Source of the DNA: Crocodylus rhombifer
Taxonomy: Eukaryota; Chordata; Crocodylia; Crocodylidae
Reading direction: 5' to 3'
Assembly (NCBI GenBank): GCA_038503035.1
Contig: JAVSML010025210.1
Span: 150,044-214,043 of the forward strand
DNA length: 64,000 nt
In this document: positions 23,041 to 32,600 of the stretch, piece after piece
How the letters are laid out: each line of letters starts with the position of its first letter
Numbering within the stretch: the first letter of the stretch is position 1
Program-made: the position numbers and the translations under genes
Notes under the pieces: model-generated
The model's input: only the letters and a program-made list of their open reading frames with translations
Database searches by the model: none
Told to the model about the DNA's origin: nothing

Positions 23041-23766
23041 TCAGAAAGCTGCTGCCTCATGAAGAAGGTCTCTGTGCCAGCAGCGTTTAGTAGTTCTAGA
23101 ACCTCAGTTCATCCCTCCTGTGCTTCATCTCCCCTGCGCTCCAATGCAGTGTGGGCTCTGCTCTATTTGGGGGTCTGCTTGTGCCTTTGGGCATCCCTAC
23201 CCACAGGAGAACTGGCACCAGCTAGAGGTCAGGGTGTTTGAGTGACTGCAGGCATGGGCAAGCTTGTTGCAGTGTGTCGTCTTTTGTGGGAGGGTGCTGG
23301 TCATCAATCGGCTGATCCCGTCCATGCTCTGGCACTGCTTCAGCACTGGCTATGCCTCCAGAACTCCTGGCCAGTCTCTAGAGACAGGTGCTAGGGTTCT
23401 GGCAGTTATGGCACTGGGTTTCTGCAGGTGTCCTGAGCCTCCCCTTGCAGGAGGGCAGGCAAGGCCTGGTCTGCCTCCACAACCAGGTATGCATCTTCAG
23501 GCCCTTCAAAGGCTCCTGTATGGTACCAGGAGCAAGGCAACGTGGTGCCTGATCAGCTCTGCCTTCCTCTGCTGCCTCCAAGGGTTCTGATCTGACCAGC
23601 ATCTCTTCTACCTATGAGGTCTTCCAAAGTAGGACCTGGAGAGGCTGCTGGATTTCTACCAGGACCTCCTCAGAGCCTAGAGGTTGGTCTCTGTCACCAG
23701 GTCCCCAGAGATGGTCACCCAGGGTGCTAATCTCCTCACCAAGCCCCTGCAAAAAAAACACCCAGG

Positions 23767-25165
23767 TGGTAGTGTTGGCAAACATCACTCACATTGGAGG
23801 TTTCCTGGACTATGCCAGAAAAAACCCACAGATTTTCCCTTTTCCCTGAGAAAATGCAGATTTCCCATTTTAACAGAGAAACATGGATTTTCCACTTTTG
23901 CAAAGAGCTTTTTGCAGGCTGACAGTTTCAGCCTGCAAGGGGCTGGGGGGAGTGGGAGGAGGGGGGTCAGGCAGGGGGCACCATAAGCATGTACATGCAT
24001 ATGGCCACCAGGCAGCCTGGAGAGCAGCTCTCTGCAGGTAGGTCTCATGGCGGAGAGGAGAATTGAGGCCCCAGTAGGGAGTTGCATGGGTAGGGGTGCT
24101 GCCCAACCAGGTGGCGCTTGGGGCCCAGGGCTGCCATGCATACCTGCAGGGCCCCAGCAAGGAACAGGAGGCTCATCCGGTAGACGGGGTTGGGGTTGGC
24201 TCCCTGAAGCTGCACAGTCTCAGGAGGATATAGGCATTAGGGATGCGCAAAGCTTCGGTTGCTGATTCAATTCAGAGATTTGGCCCAATTCAGCGGCCAA
24301 ATCTGAATCAAATCTGGAAACCCATTAATCTCTCCAAATCAAATCAGAAGCCTCTGATTCATTCACAGAGATGTGGAGAAATTTGACAATTCGGTCATAG
24401 ACACATACATTTTTTCTACATACCTCAAGGTACCAGGCGCAGCTCGTGAATGGTGAGATGGTGGGCCAGATGAAGCATCCCGTGGAAGCACAGGGGGTGG
24501 TCTCTCATGCACTCAGTGACAGACTCAGAACTGGACCAGCAGTACTTCCAGTCCACTTCCAGGTCTGCCACAGAGCTTGTGGGGGAGCCACCCCTCACCC
24601 CCCAGTTAGGCAACTGGTGCCTTCTGGGTCTGGGGGGGCACCTGGGGTCCCCCTGTGGCCAAGCCCAAGCCTACAGCTGCCCCCACACCCAAGGCTCTGC
24701 TCCAGCTGTGCCCCTGGGACAAGAAGGGGAGCTGTGTTCTGCGCTCTGCTCCCCACTTGGGCTGCAGCAGTCACCACCTCCCATGGGTGGCAGCCAGGGA
24801 TTGGGCACTGCTGGGAGGGGCAGGGCACTGCAGATCCAGGTCCCTGACCCTGTGGCCCTGGCAGTTGGAGGTCCCCTCTGAGGATGGGGTGGAAAGGACT
24901 TGGACCCATGTCCTGGTGAGCAAAGGGGGCAGGGGAAGCTCTGATTTTCTATGACAAAAAAACCTCAACTCCAACTCCAAAATGTGTAGGCATTTAGAAT
25001 TTATTTCATTATAGTGATTGAGGCACTGGTAGGCTTCCAAATTGCTTTAAAATTGTAAATATATCAATAAAACATTGTGTTCGACTGATACTTATTATAC
25101 ATAGTGGAGTTTAAGTTTAATCACAGAATTTGTGATTTTTTTATCAGAGAACACCAGGATCCCTG
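23767..25165. repeat. Foldback element, family A copy 2
   Basis: Shares both AT-rich arms with copies 1 and 3: the arm with GAAAAATGC-type motifs near 23820-23920, and the arm near 24950-25150 with TTTAGAATTTATTTCATTAT. It interrupts the Tx1-like LINE. It also carries a foreign block at about 24236-24600 (see separate entry). Exact ends are uncertain by tens of bases. Confidence 0.55.
24236..24600. repeat. Foldback fragment inside family A copy 2
   Basis: Begins TTAGGGATGCGCAAAGCTTC and contains several inverted stretches around GATTCAATTCAG and CTGAATCAAATC. It is related in style to the family C ends. The right part (24446-24600) looks like a different repeat module. No coding capacity. 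Confidence 0.4.
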
Positions 25166-25790
25166 GCCATGAAGTTGCTGCCTCAGCAGGCCCCATGGCA
25201 CTCCCTACCCCACTGTCTCAGCAAGCTGGGGGATTTCAAGCTGGTCTGCCTCTGAATGGCCCGCTGCCACCAGTTCATGCTCCACACAGTCCATCATCTC
25301 ATCCTTGTGTCCTGCCCCGACAACAAGTGGCGGGACACCCAAGGCGAGGCCAGGGAGGAGAGTCCCTGGTAGACAAGTCTCTATTCCATCTCGATCCTAC
25401 GAGCCAACAGGGGCCTCAGCTAGTGGCTCCTGCATGGAGCCATCACCACAGGCATGTATCTGGTGTGCTTTATAGGCACTCCTAACATCTGCCCCTTTTG
25501 CCAACAGAGGTGGACCCTGGTACATGTCTACCTCAAGTGCACCAGATTGCAGGCCCCCTTCTGCCTCTTCCAAAACCTCCTGCTGTGGTTCTGGCTGCAC
25601 TTCTCCCTGCACCTTTTTTGTTGTGTACTTCCCATCCGTGGCTCCATCAAGGCCCAACATGTCCTGGTCAACCTCATCCTGCCTCTAGCCAAACTGGCCA
25701 TCTATAAAACCAAGGACCCCAGGCAAGTGTGAGGCTGTCTTCCTGTCACTCCTCTGGTCACAGTTTCACCAGTTAATGGCTACAGGCTCC

Positions 25791-26289
25791 TTTGACTCAT
25801 TCAGGGACTCAAATGACCATCAAGAATGATGGATGAATTTCTAACAAAAACAAACAGATTTTACTTTTTATATTTATTAAATGAATATTTATAAAATTTA
25901 AATAAAATAGGCTGAACATTTGAAGATACCAATCCCTTCCTGTACTTACTCTCATCCAGCACACTGGAGGTGCACCTGCCCATGCTGCCGCCTGGCTGCC
26001 ACCTGTGCACCTCTTTGCTAGGCAAGGGCAAGGGCAAGGGCAGGTGAGCTTTGCGCCTCGCAAAAGCCACCCATGCCCCAGGACTTCTTCTGTGCTGCCC
26101 ACAGGCACCTCCTTCCCTGCTCAGGGCTCGGGACAAGGCTGCCACTGCTCGCCCACTGCCTCACGCCTCTGCCCAGCTCCCGCTTTTCCTGAGCAGAGAG
26201 TGGATGCTGAATGGGAAAGTGAACTGGGTAGGATCAAAGTTTTTTCCCACTGTTCCTCTTGCTTGCAGCCTCTAGCATTTAAGATCTAG
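25791..26289. other. Intergenic, GC-rich repeat-like scrap
   Basis: An AT-rich stretch (25840-25925) followed by a GC-rich, probably repeat-derived segment with a short GGGCAA tandem near 26026-26044. I recognise no gene. Confidence 0.35.
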
Positions 26290-27320
26290 AAAGTGCCGGT
26301 TCAGAGGCTGTATCCCTAACTGCCATGCTCAATAGCTATGGATGTCCCTTTCCACCAAGAATTTGTCCAATCCCTTTTTTGAATCTGGCTAAACTCAGTT
26401 TCCACATCTGGTGGCAACGAGTTCCACATTTCTATTGTAAATTGTGTGAAAAAAAACTTCATTAGCTTTAAATTTACCACCTGCTAGTTTCATTTTGTGA
26501 CCCATAGTTCTTATGAGAAATAGTAAATAATAAAGCCCTATTTATTTTCTCCTTGCCATTTAGTATTTTGTAAACGTTTATCATGTCCCCCCTCTTTCCT
26601 AAACTGAATAGGCCTATCCTCTTTAGTCTCTCCTCAGGTGGAAGTCCCTCCACACCACTAATCACCTTTGCTGTCCTTCTGAATCCTTTTTGAGTTGTGT
26701 GGACCAGAATTGTGCACTGCATCCGGGGTGTGGACATATCATGGATATTTACAGAAGGACACGATAATACTTTCCATTTTGTTAAGAATGGAATTGTTTT
26801 CAATTCCATTCTTAACAATCCCAAACATTTTAACTTTTTGGTTGGTTGCTGAGCACTGAGCTGTTTTTAGTGAACTGTCTATACTGACTCCCAGACTTTC
26901 TTACGTGGTAACAAGTAATGTAGAGTCCATTATAGTGTAGGTGCAGTTTGAGTTAATTTTGCCCAGGTGCATCGCTTTACACTTCTCTACACTGAATCTC
27001 ACCTGCCATTCAGTTGTCTCTTTGCTCAGTCATGCTAGAACCTTCCATAGTACCTCACAGTCCACTTTGGTCTTTACCAGTTAGAATAATTTTGTGTCAT
27101 CAACAAACCTGTCCAGCTGGCTACCTGCCCCCTTTTCCAGATCATTTGTCACTAGGTTAAACAGCACTGGTCCCAACACAGATCCCTGGAGGACCCCGTT
27201 TGCTTCTTTCCATCCTGAAAACTAACCATTTATAGTCACTTTTTGCTTTCTATCTTTAAGCGGATTTCTAATCCAGGAGTGGCTATTCACTGTAATCCTG
27301 TGATCCCTGGAATCCTAACT
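26290..27320 (-). mobile_element. Old CR1 LINE, ORF2 3' half, minus strand
   Basis: On the minus strand it runs from the RT/thumb region (GTCATCAACAAACCTGTCC near 27095 is the reverse of a conserved CR1 RT block) to the C-terminal region and 3' UTR near 26300. Many stops make it long dead. A self-complementary stretch at 26788-26818 (ATTCTTAAC inverse) is internal. Confidence 0.8.
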
Positions 27321-27394
27321 TAATTAAGAGCTTCTAATGGGTCTAGGTCTCCCTGAATCCTAACCCTAGCCTCCAGAGTATCAGGTACACTTGA

Positions 27395-28765
27395 GGGTAG
27401 AGCTAGGATTCAGAAAGACCTAGACAAATTGGAGGATTGGACCAAAAGCAATCTCATGAGTTTCACTAAGGACAAATGCAAAACCTTGCACTTAGGACAG
27501 AACAATGCCTTGCACTGGTACAGGCTGGCCAAGCAGCAGCTCGGCAGGAAAAGACCTAGGGGTTGCAGTGGACAATAAGCTAAATATGAGCTCTTGTTGT
27601 GAACTGCCTGTTGCAAAGAAGAATAACAGTATATTGTGCTGCAAATGATTATTCCCCTCTATTCAGCATTAGTTGAGGCCACATCTGTACTGTGTCCAGT
27701 TTTGTCCCCCAACCCCTCAACAGAAAGCATTTAGGACAAATCTGAAAGTTCAGCAAAGGGCAACAAAGATGGCTATAGGGCTGGGGACCACAACTTGAGA
27801 GGCTGACAGAACAGGGCTTACTTAGCGTAGAGAAAATAAGACTGAAGGATTTAACAGCAGCCTTCAGCTACCTGCAGGGTGGGTCCAAAGAGGATGGAGC
27901 TGGACTGTTCTCAGTGGTGGCAATTGACAGAACAAGGATCAATGTGTTGCAAAAATGTTGTGGTTCGTTTCTCGGGAGGCGAAGAACTCTCAGACACACA
28001 CTATTAGCAGAACAAAAGGTGCATTTGCAAATAGGGTCAGAGCAGAGACAGAAAATCTCAGATTACTCTGCCACCGAGGAAAACTCTTAGCTGGCTTTTA
28101 TCTCTTTCCTCCTGGGCACGTGGGCAGAAACAGGAACTCTTACAACTCATTTCCGGTTCATACAAACATACATGTGATTATGTCACGTCATCCGTCGCAT
28201 GTGCATTATAATTAACTACTTAAGTATGCGGGGCGGATAGGCATATATGCATCAGCTAATTACGCACGCTCAGAAAGCTCTCTAGGTCACCAAGAGTTGA
28301 AATCCCCCCCCTTTCAAGGACACAGTCAGTTGGATTCCAGCTTCTGTAATCTGCATGTGAATTGTCAGGGGGAGAAGAAAAGAGAGTGATTTAGTATAAG
28401 AAAAAGGGGAGGAATGTCCTTGGCGGTGTTTCTGCTTATCAGGTACGAGATGCAAACTGTGCAGTTCTAACAACACTCTATTCATTATGCGTTTCTAATA
28501 ATATTTCTAGCAAATGGTCCCAAGTTGCAGCAAGGGAAGTTTAGGTTAGATATTAGGGAAAACTTTCTCACTGGTATGGTAGTAAAGCACGAAAACAGGT
28601 TACCCACAGAGGCTGTGAAATCTCCATCCTTGCAGGTTTTTAAAACCCAGCAATTCAAAGCCAGTGGCTGGGATGATCTAGTTGGGGCTGGTCCTGCTCC
28701 GAGCAGGGGTTGGACGAGATGTGACCGCCTGAGGTCCCTGGCAGCTGTCATTTTCTGAGATTCAA
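27395..28765 (+). mobile_element. CR1 LINE, plus strand, split by a solo LTR
   Basis: The left segment (27395-27943) resembles CR1 RT-to-C-terminal sequence (the AGACCTAGACAAATTGGAGG block). The right segment (28510-28765) resumes at CAAATGGTCCCAAGTTGCAG and ends at the CR1 3' terminus. The two halves are contiguous in other CR1 copies, so the 27956-28500 insertion came later. Confidence 0.8.
27956..28500 (-). mobile_element. Solo LTR, minus strand, same family as the 61 kb provirus
   Basis: The reverse complement closely follows the LTR at 61271-61835: it starts TATTAGAAACGC (decayed TGTTAGAAA), contains the CAGCTTCTGTAATCTG-type block, a CACGTGCCC-like block, a TATA-like GATAAAAGCC, and ends GAGAAACGAACCACAACA. 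No internal retroviral sequence is present, as expected after recombination between two LTRs. Clear target duplications are not visible. It sits about 850 bases upstream of the PPP1R8 start codon, so it could influence that promoter, but nothing shows that it does. Confidence 0.85.
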
Positions 28766-28822
28766 TGACCTTGTCAAAGGCTTTTCACAAGTCCGGACTT
28801 AGCTTGAACACTGCAACCCACC

Positions 28823-29030
28823 CACTTATGACACCCCCAAAGACCGTGGCACAGGGGCAGGTGGAGGCGCAGAGCCTGGCAGCGAAGGCATTTTGCTTGG
28901 CCCTTAGGGGTACAGTGGGGAAGCGGCCAGGGCTGCGCTGCCACAACAGGGGCTGGGCCCTCCGCGGCTCCCCTGCTCCCAACGTCTCGCGGGCCCAGCC
29001 TGCAGGTTGTTTTCGACACCGCTGTAGCAA
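28823..29030. repeat. hAT-like fragment
   Basis: Shares with the 13927-14473 element the GGCATTTTGCTTGGC block and the following GCTGCCACAACA-type stretch. No clear ends or target duplication. It directly abuts the CpG island. Confidence 0.45.
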
Positions 29031-29089
29031 GCAGGGGAAACGAACCCTGTTCACCCACGTGCTGAGCGGCTCCTCTTTCTAGTCTTGCT

Positions 29090-29600
29090 CCTAACACTTC
29101 CCGCCCCCCTGCGCCGGCCTCCGAACACGCAGCCTCTTCCAACCCCGCGCGCCTCTGGTGTGACGCGCCGTGACGTAACATGGCACACTCCCCCGCTCCT
29201 TCACGCGGCGCCCACGCATGCGTATTGCCCCCTCCGCCCGCCCGCGCTCTCGCTCTGACGCGCCGCGTGATGCATCCTGGGATGGCGCCCGGCGGCGGCG
29301 GTCCGCCTGTTTCCCAGCCTGCCCCGGCGCGCTGAATGGGGTAGACGCAAGATGGCTGCGAACGCGAATTCGGGCGGCGGCGGCGGCGGCGGGTCGCTGT
29401 TCGAGTGCCCGAGCTGGTGAGCGCCGGGCCGGGCCGGGCCGAGGGAGGAGGAGCGGGGCGGGGCCGGGGGCGGTTTCGTGCGGGGCGGCCGGGCCGGGCC
29501 GGCGGGGCGGGGCCTGCGCCCGCTCCTAGCTCCGTCGGCTGCAGCTCCAGGCCGGGAGGAAGGTCCGCAGGGGACGTGGTGGGCTCTGCCTCCCCGGGCC
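29090..29600 (+). promoter_or_regulatory. PPP1R8: CpG-island promoter of PPP1R8
   Basis: A sharp rise in G+C and CpG over AT-rich surroundings, covering the start codon and first exon. Visible motifs are TGACGTAA at 29171-29178 (CRE-like), the palindrome ACGCATGCGT at 29214-29223 (NRF1-like), and AAGATGGCTGCG at 29350-29361, a YY1-type site overlapping the initiator ATG. There is no TATA box. This fits a broadly expressed housekeeping gene. The exact transcription start was not determined. Confidence 0.8.
29352..29416 (+). CDS. PPP1R8: PPP1R8 exon 1 (coding part)
   Basis: ATG at 29352-29354 in good context (gcaagATGG). It encodes MAANANSGGGGGGGSLFECP and the first two bases of a Trp codon. 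Donor GTGAGC at 29417. A (GGC)6-GGG run at 29373-29393 gives seven consecutive Gly, where mammals have a shorter Ser/Gly segment. Confidence 0.95.
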
Positions 29601-32600
29601 CGTCGCAGCGAGGAGCAGCCCGGCTTGAAATGACCAGAAGCGCTGCTGTGCGGCACGGCGCCCGCCAGGGAGGCGGGCTGGGGCCGAGGCTGTTCCTTGA
29701 GGATGGCTCGGTGCCTGCAGCAGTGTTGTTTTTCCTCCACGGGACCCTGCCTCATTCAGCGGCCGGTTGATGGTAGTTTCTGAGCGACTGTTTACTTGAT
29801 CGTTCCCCCCCTCGTCCCTCATTGAATGTGCTTTATAATCCTGCACCCCCTTTAAACCTTGCGCCAGATAAAAACTTTGGTAATTTACTCACGGGGTTTT
29901 CTCTGTTCTTCATCCCCGTTGTTTTTGAAGGTGTGGAGCACATTCGTAGGTGCCCCTCAGTGTTTTATTGGTGGTTCTCCACCTGTGAAACAGTTATGTA
30001 ACACAAAGAGATCGAGGCTGAATTATGAATTGCCGGCTTCTTCGGGTGCTCATTTAGAGGTATCTCAAAAACTTTTTCTTGAGCACAAACATTTTGAGTA
30101 CATTATTATGAGTATAAACCTGATGATCTTGTGAGGTCCCTTCTAGCCATAATATCTATGACATTTTTATAGCAGTTAATATTCACAAGAAAAAGCCTGT
30201 GTGCAATTAGAGCCAGTGCGATCCCGTATACAAACAAGAGGTTTGACGTCTAGTTCCACGTGTAGCCTCCTTTCTGGCAGTCACTAAGCTCTGAGTATTT
30301 GCCTCTGCAGTTTGAATGTTACTTATTTCACAAGTTGTTCTTTATATCTTTTTTTAAGTAAAAAGAAAATCTCTTAGATGATACTGACTCCCACATGAAT
30401 CATCTCCAGGGCTGGAAGTTTGACCCTACAGACTTCTATAACACGATGAAGTAGCTGGTAGCTGTAGCAACCTGTTACCTTCCAGGTGCTAAATGGAGCC
30501 CCCATATTTTGTCAGTGAGATTCACAGCTATTTTCCAGACAGGAAAATACTGAAACTCCAGATTCTTGGTTCAGTTCAATGTTTTGGAAAGGGTTATGCA
30601 GTTTTTTCTATGAATGTCCTTGCTCTGCTCACCTTTGCTTATGTTATTTCTAGCCTACACCCAACCCAACCCAGTAGCATAACTAGGGGTGGGCAAGTGG
30701 GACCCAAACCCTGGGCCCTGACAGAGAGGTCATGTCAGAAAGTAACAGGAGCAGAAGCACCAATGGACACCTCCTTCACCGCTTTCTGGTAGGGTTTTGT
30801 TCAAGGTGGAAAACTTTCATGCTGCAGGCAGGGACATGCAGGCTGACGATCACGGCTCTGCCCCGGGGCCTCGTAGCAGTGGCAGTGTGGTCTGGAGAAG
30901 GGGCAAAGCCATGATCTGCTGCCTGCGCACCACTGTCCAGACCATGCATGCTGCAGATCGCAGCTCTGCCCTGGCTCTGACCAAGCTGCTTCTGCCACAA
31001 GATCCCATTGGCTCTGGAGCAGCCCCCTGCCCTTCCGCGCTCCCTACCAGCATGGCTGGGGCTGGTCTTCATGGCAACCCCTGCCTTGCGCTATCATGGC
31101 TGGGGTCTCCATGGAGACCAGCCCCAGCCATGCAGGCAGGGGCTGCTGGGAAATGGAGTCCAGTTGTTAGCCAACTCCATCATTTTGCCCACCCCACCCC
31201 ACTAGCTATGCCTACATCATCTCCAACCAGTGGTTATGCAACCTCTTCTTGAACACCTCCAATGATGGAGAGTCCACAGCTTCCCTAGGCAGTCTATTCC
31301 AGTGTTTCCCAACCTTTTCCAGCCCAAGGCACACTTAAGTCAATAAAAATTTTCTGAAGCACACCTGTTAAAGTGTTCTCCATCCTCATACCTATTATAG
31401 CTCATTGCCGTGGCAAAATTTCACAGCACACCTGTTCATTTCTGACAACACGCTTTTCATAGATTTCATACACATTTGGGCTGGAAGGGACCCCAGAGGA
31501 TTATCAAGTCCAGTCCCCTGCCTACGGACAGGAAGTCAGCAGGGATCATAGGATCCCAGCAAGATAAACATTCAAATGTGTCTTGAAGGCATTCAGAGTG
31601 GGTGCTTGAACCACCTCCAGCAGCAGTCTATTCCAAACCTTGGGGGCTCAGTAAAGAAGTTCTTCCTTATGTCCAGCCTGAAACAGTCACAGAGGAGTTT
31701 GTGACCGTTCGATCTTGTCATCCCTTGGGGCACTCTGGTAAACAAACATTCCCCCACAGCCTGGTGAACACCCCTGATAAATTTATAGGTGGTCACCAGA
31801 TCGCCCCTGAGCCTGCACTTTTCCAGGCTGAAGAGTCCCATGGCTCTCAGCCTTTCATCATAAAGTCTGTTTTCCTGACCTCTGTTCATGTGCATGGCTC
31901 TTCTCTGGACTCTCTCAAGCTTCTCCACATCCTTTTTGAATTGTGGAGCCCAAAACTGGATGCAGTACTCCAGCCTCACCAAGGCTGAGTACAATGGGAA
32001 AATAACATCCCGGGATTTGCTTGAGAAGCACCTGTGGATGCAAGCTAGCGTTTTGTTTGCTTTACTAGCCGCAGTGCACTGGTTGGGAAACCCTGATCTA
32101 TTCCACTGCCTCACTGTTCTAACAGTGAAGAAGTTTTTTTCAGCTATCCAATCTAAACTAATTTTGCTGCAACTGCAGGCCGTTGGTATACCTCATGCTG
32201 AAGCAAGAGAAAAAAAGTGTTCTCCTTCCTCTTAATTGCAGCCCTTCAAGTATTTGAAGACTACTATTATGTCCCATCCTTTTCTGTAAGCTGGACATGC
32301 TTAAATCCTTCAGCCTCTCTTCATGATCTGCTTTCCAAGCCCTTTATCATCTTTCTTGCCTGCCTGTGGACCCTCTCCAACTTCTCCATGTCCTGTTAAA
32401 ATGTGGAGCCCAGAACTGCAAACAGTACTCTAGATGAGTCCTAACCAATGCAGAGTAGAGAGTCACCATCGCCTCCCTCATCTTGCACCTAATTCTTCTG
32501 TGGATACATCCCAGAACCACGGTTGCTTTTTGTGCATCTGTGTCACACTGCAGATGAGTCTGTAGTCTACCAAGACTCCCAGATCCTTTTCCATAGTGCT

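Larger units (their letters stand above)
23045..25790 (+). mobile_element. Tx1-like LINE remnant, split by a family A element
   Basis: The left part (about 23045-23766) encodes broken segments such as VINRLIPSMLWH and LQALQRLLYG that resemble the post-polymerase region of Tx1-clade LINEs. The right part (about 25166-25790) continues with a CPFC-x-TLVHVYLKC-type zinc-knuckle and a hydrophobic C-terminal stretch (frame 25454-25732). The middle is family A copy 2. Many stops and frame changes show it is dead. The clade call rests on recognition of the C-terminal pattern. Confidence 0.6.

Noticed and set aside
29201..29846. Antisense frames of 184 and 106 residues over the PPP1R8 CpG island
   Set aside because: Stop-poor frames are expected in CpG islands. 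There is no similarity and no codon pattern beyond base composition.
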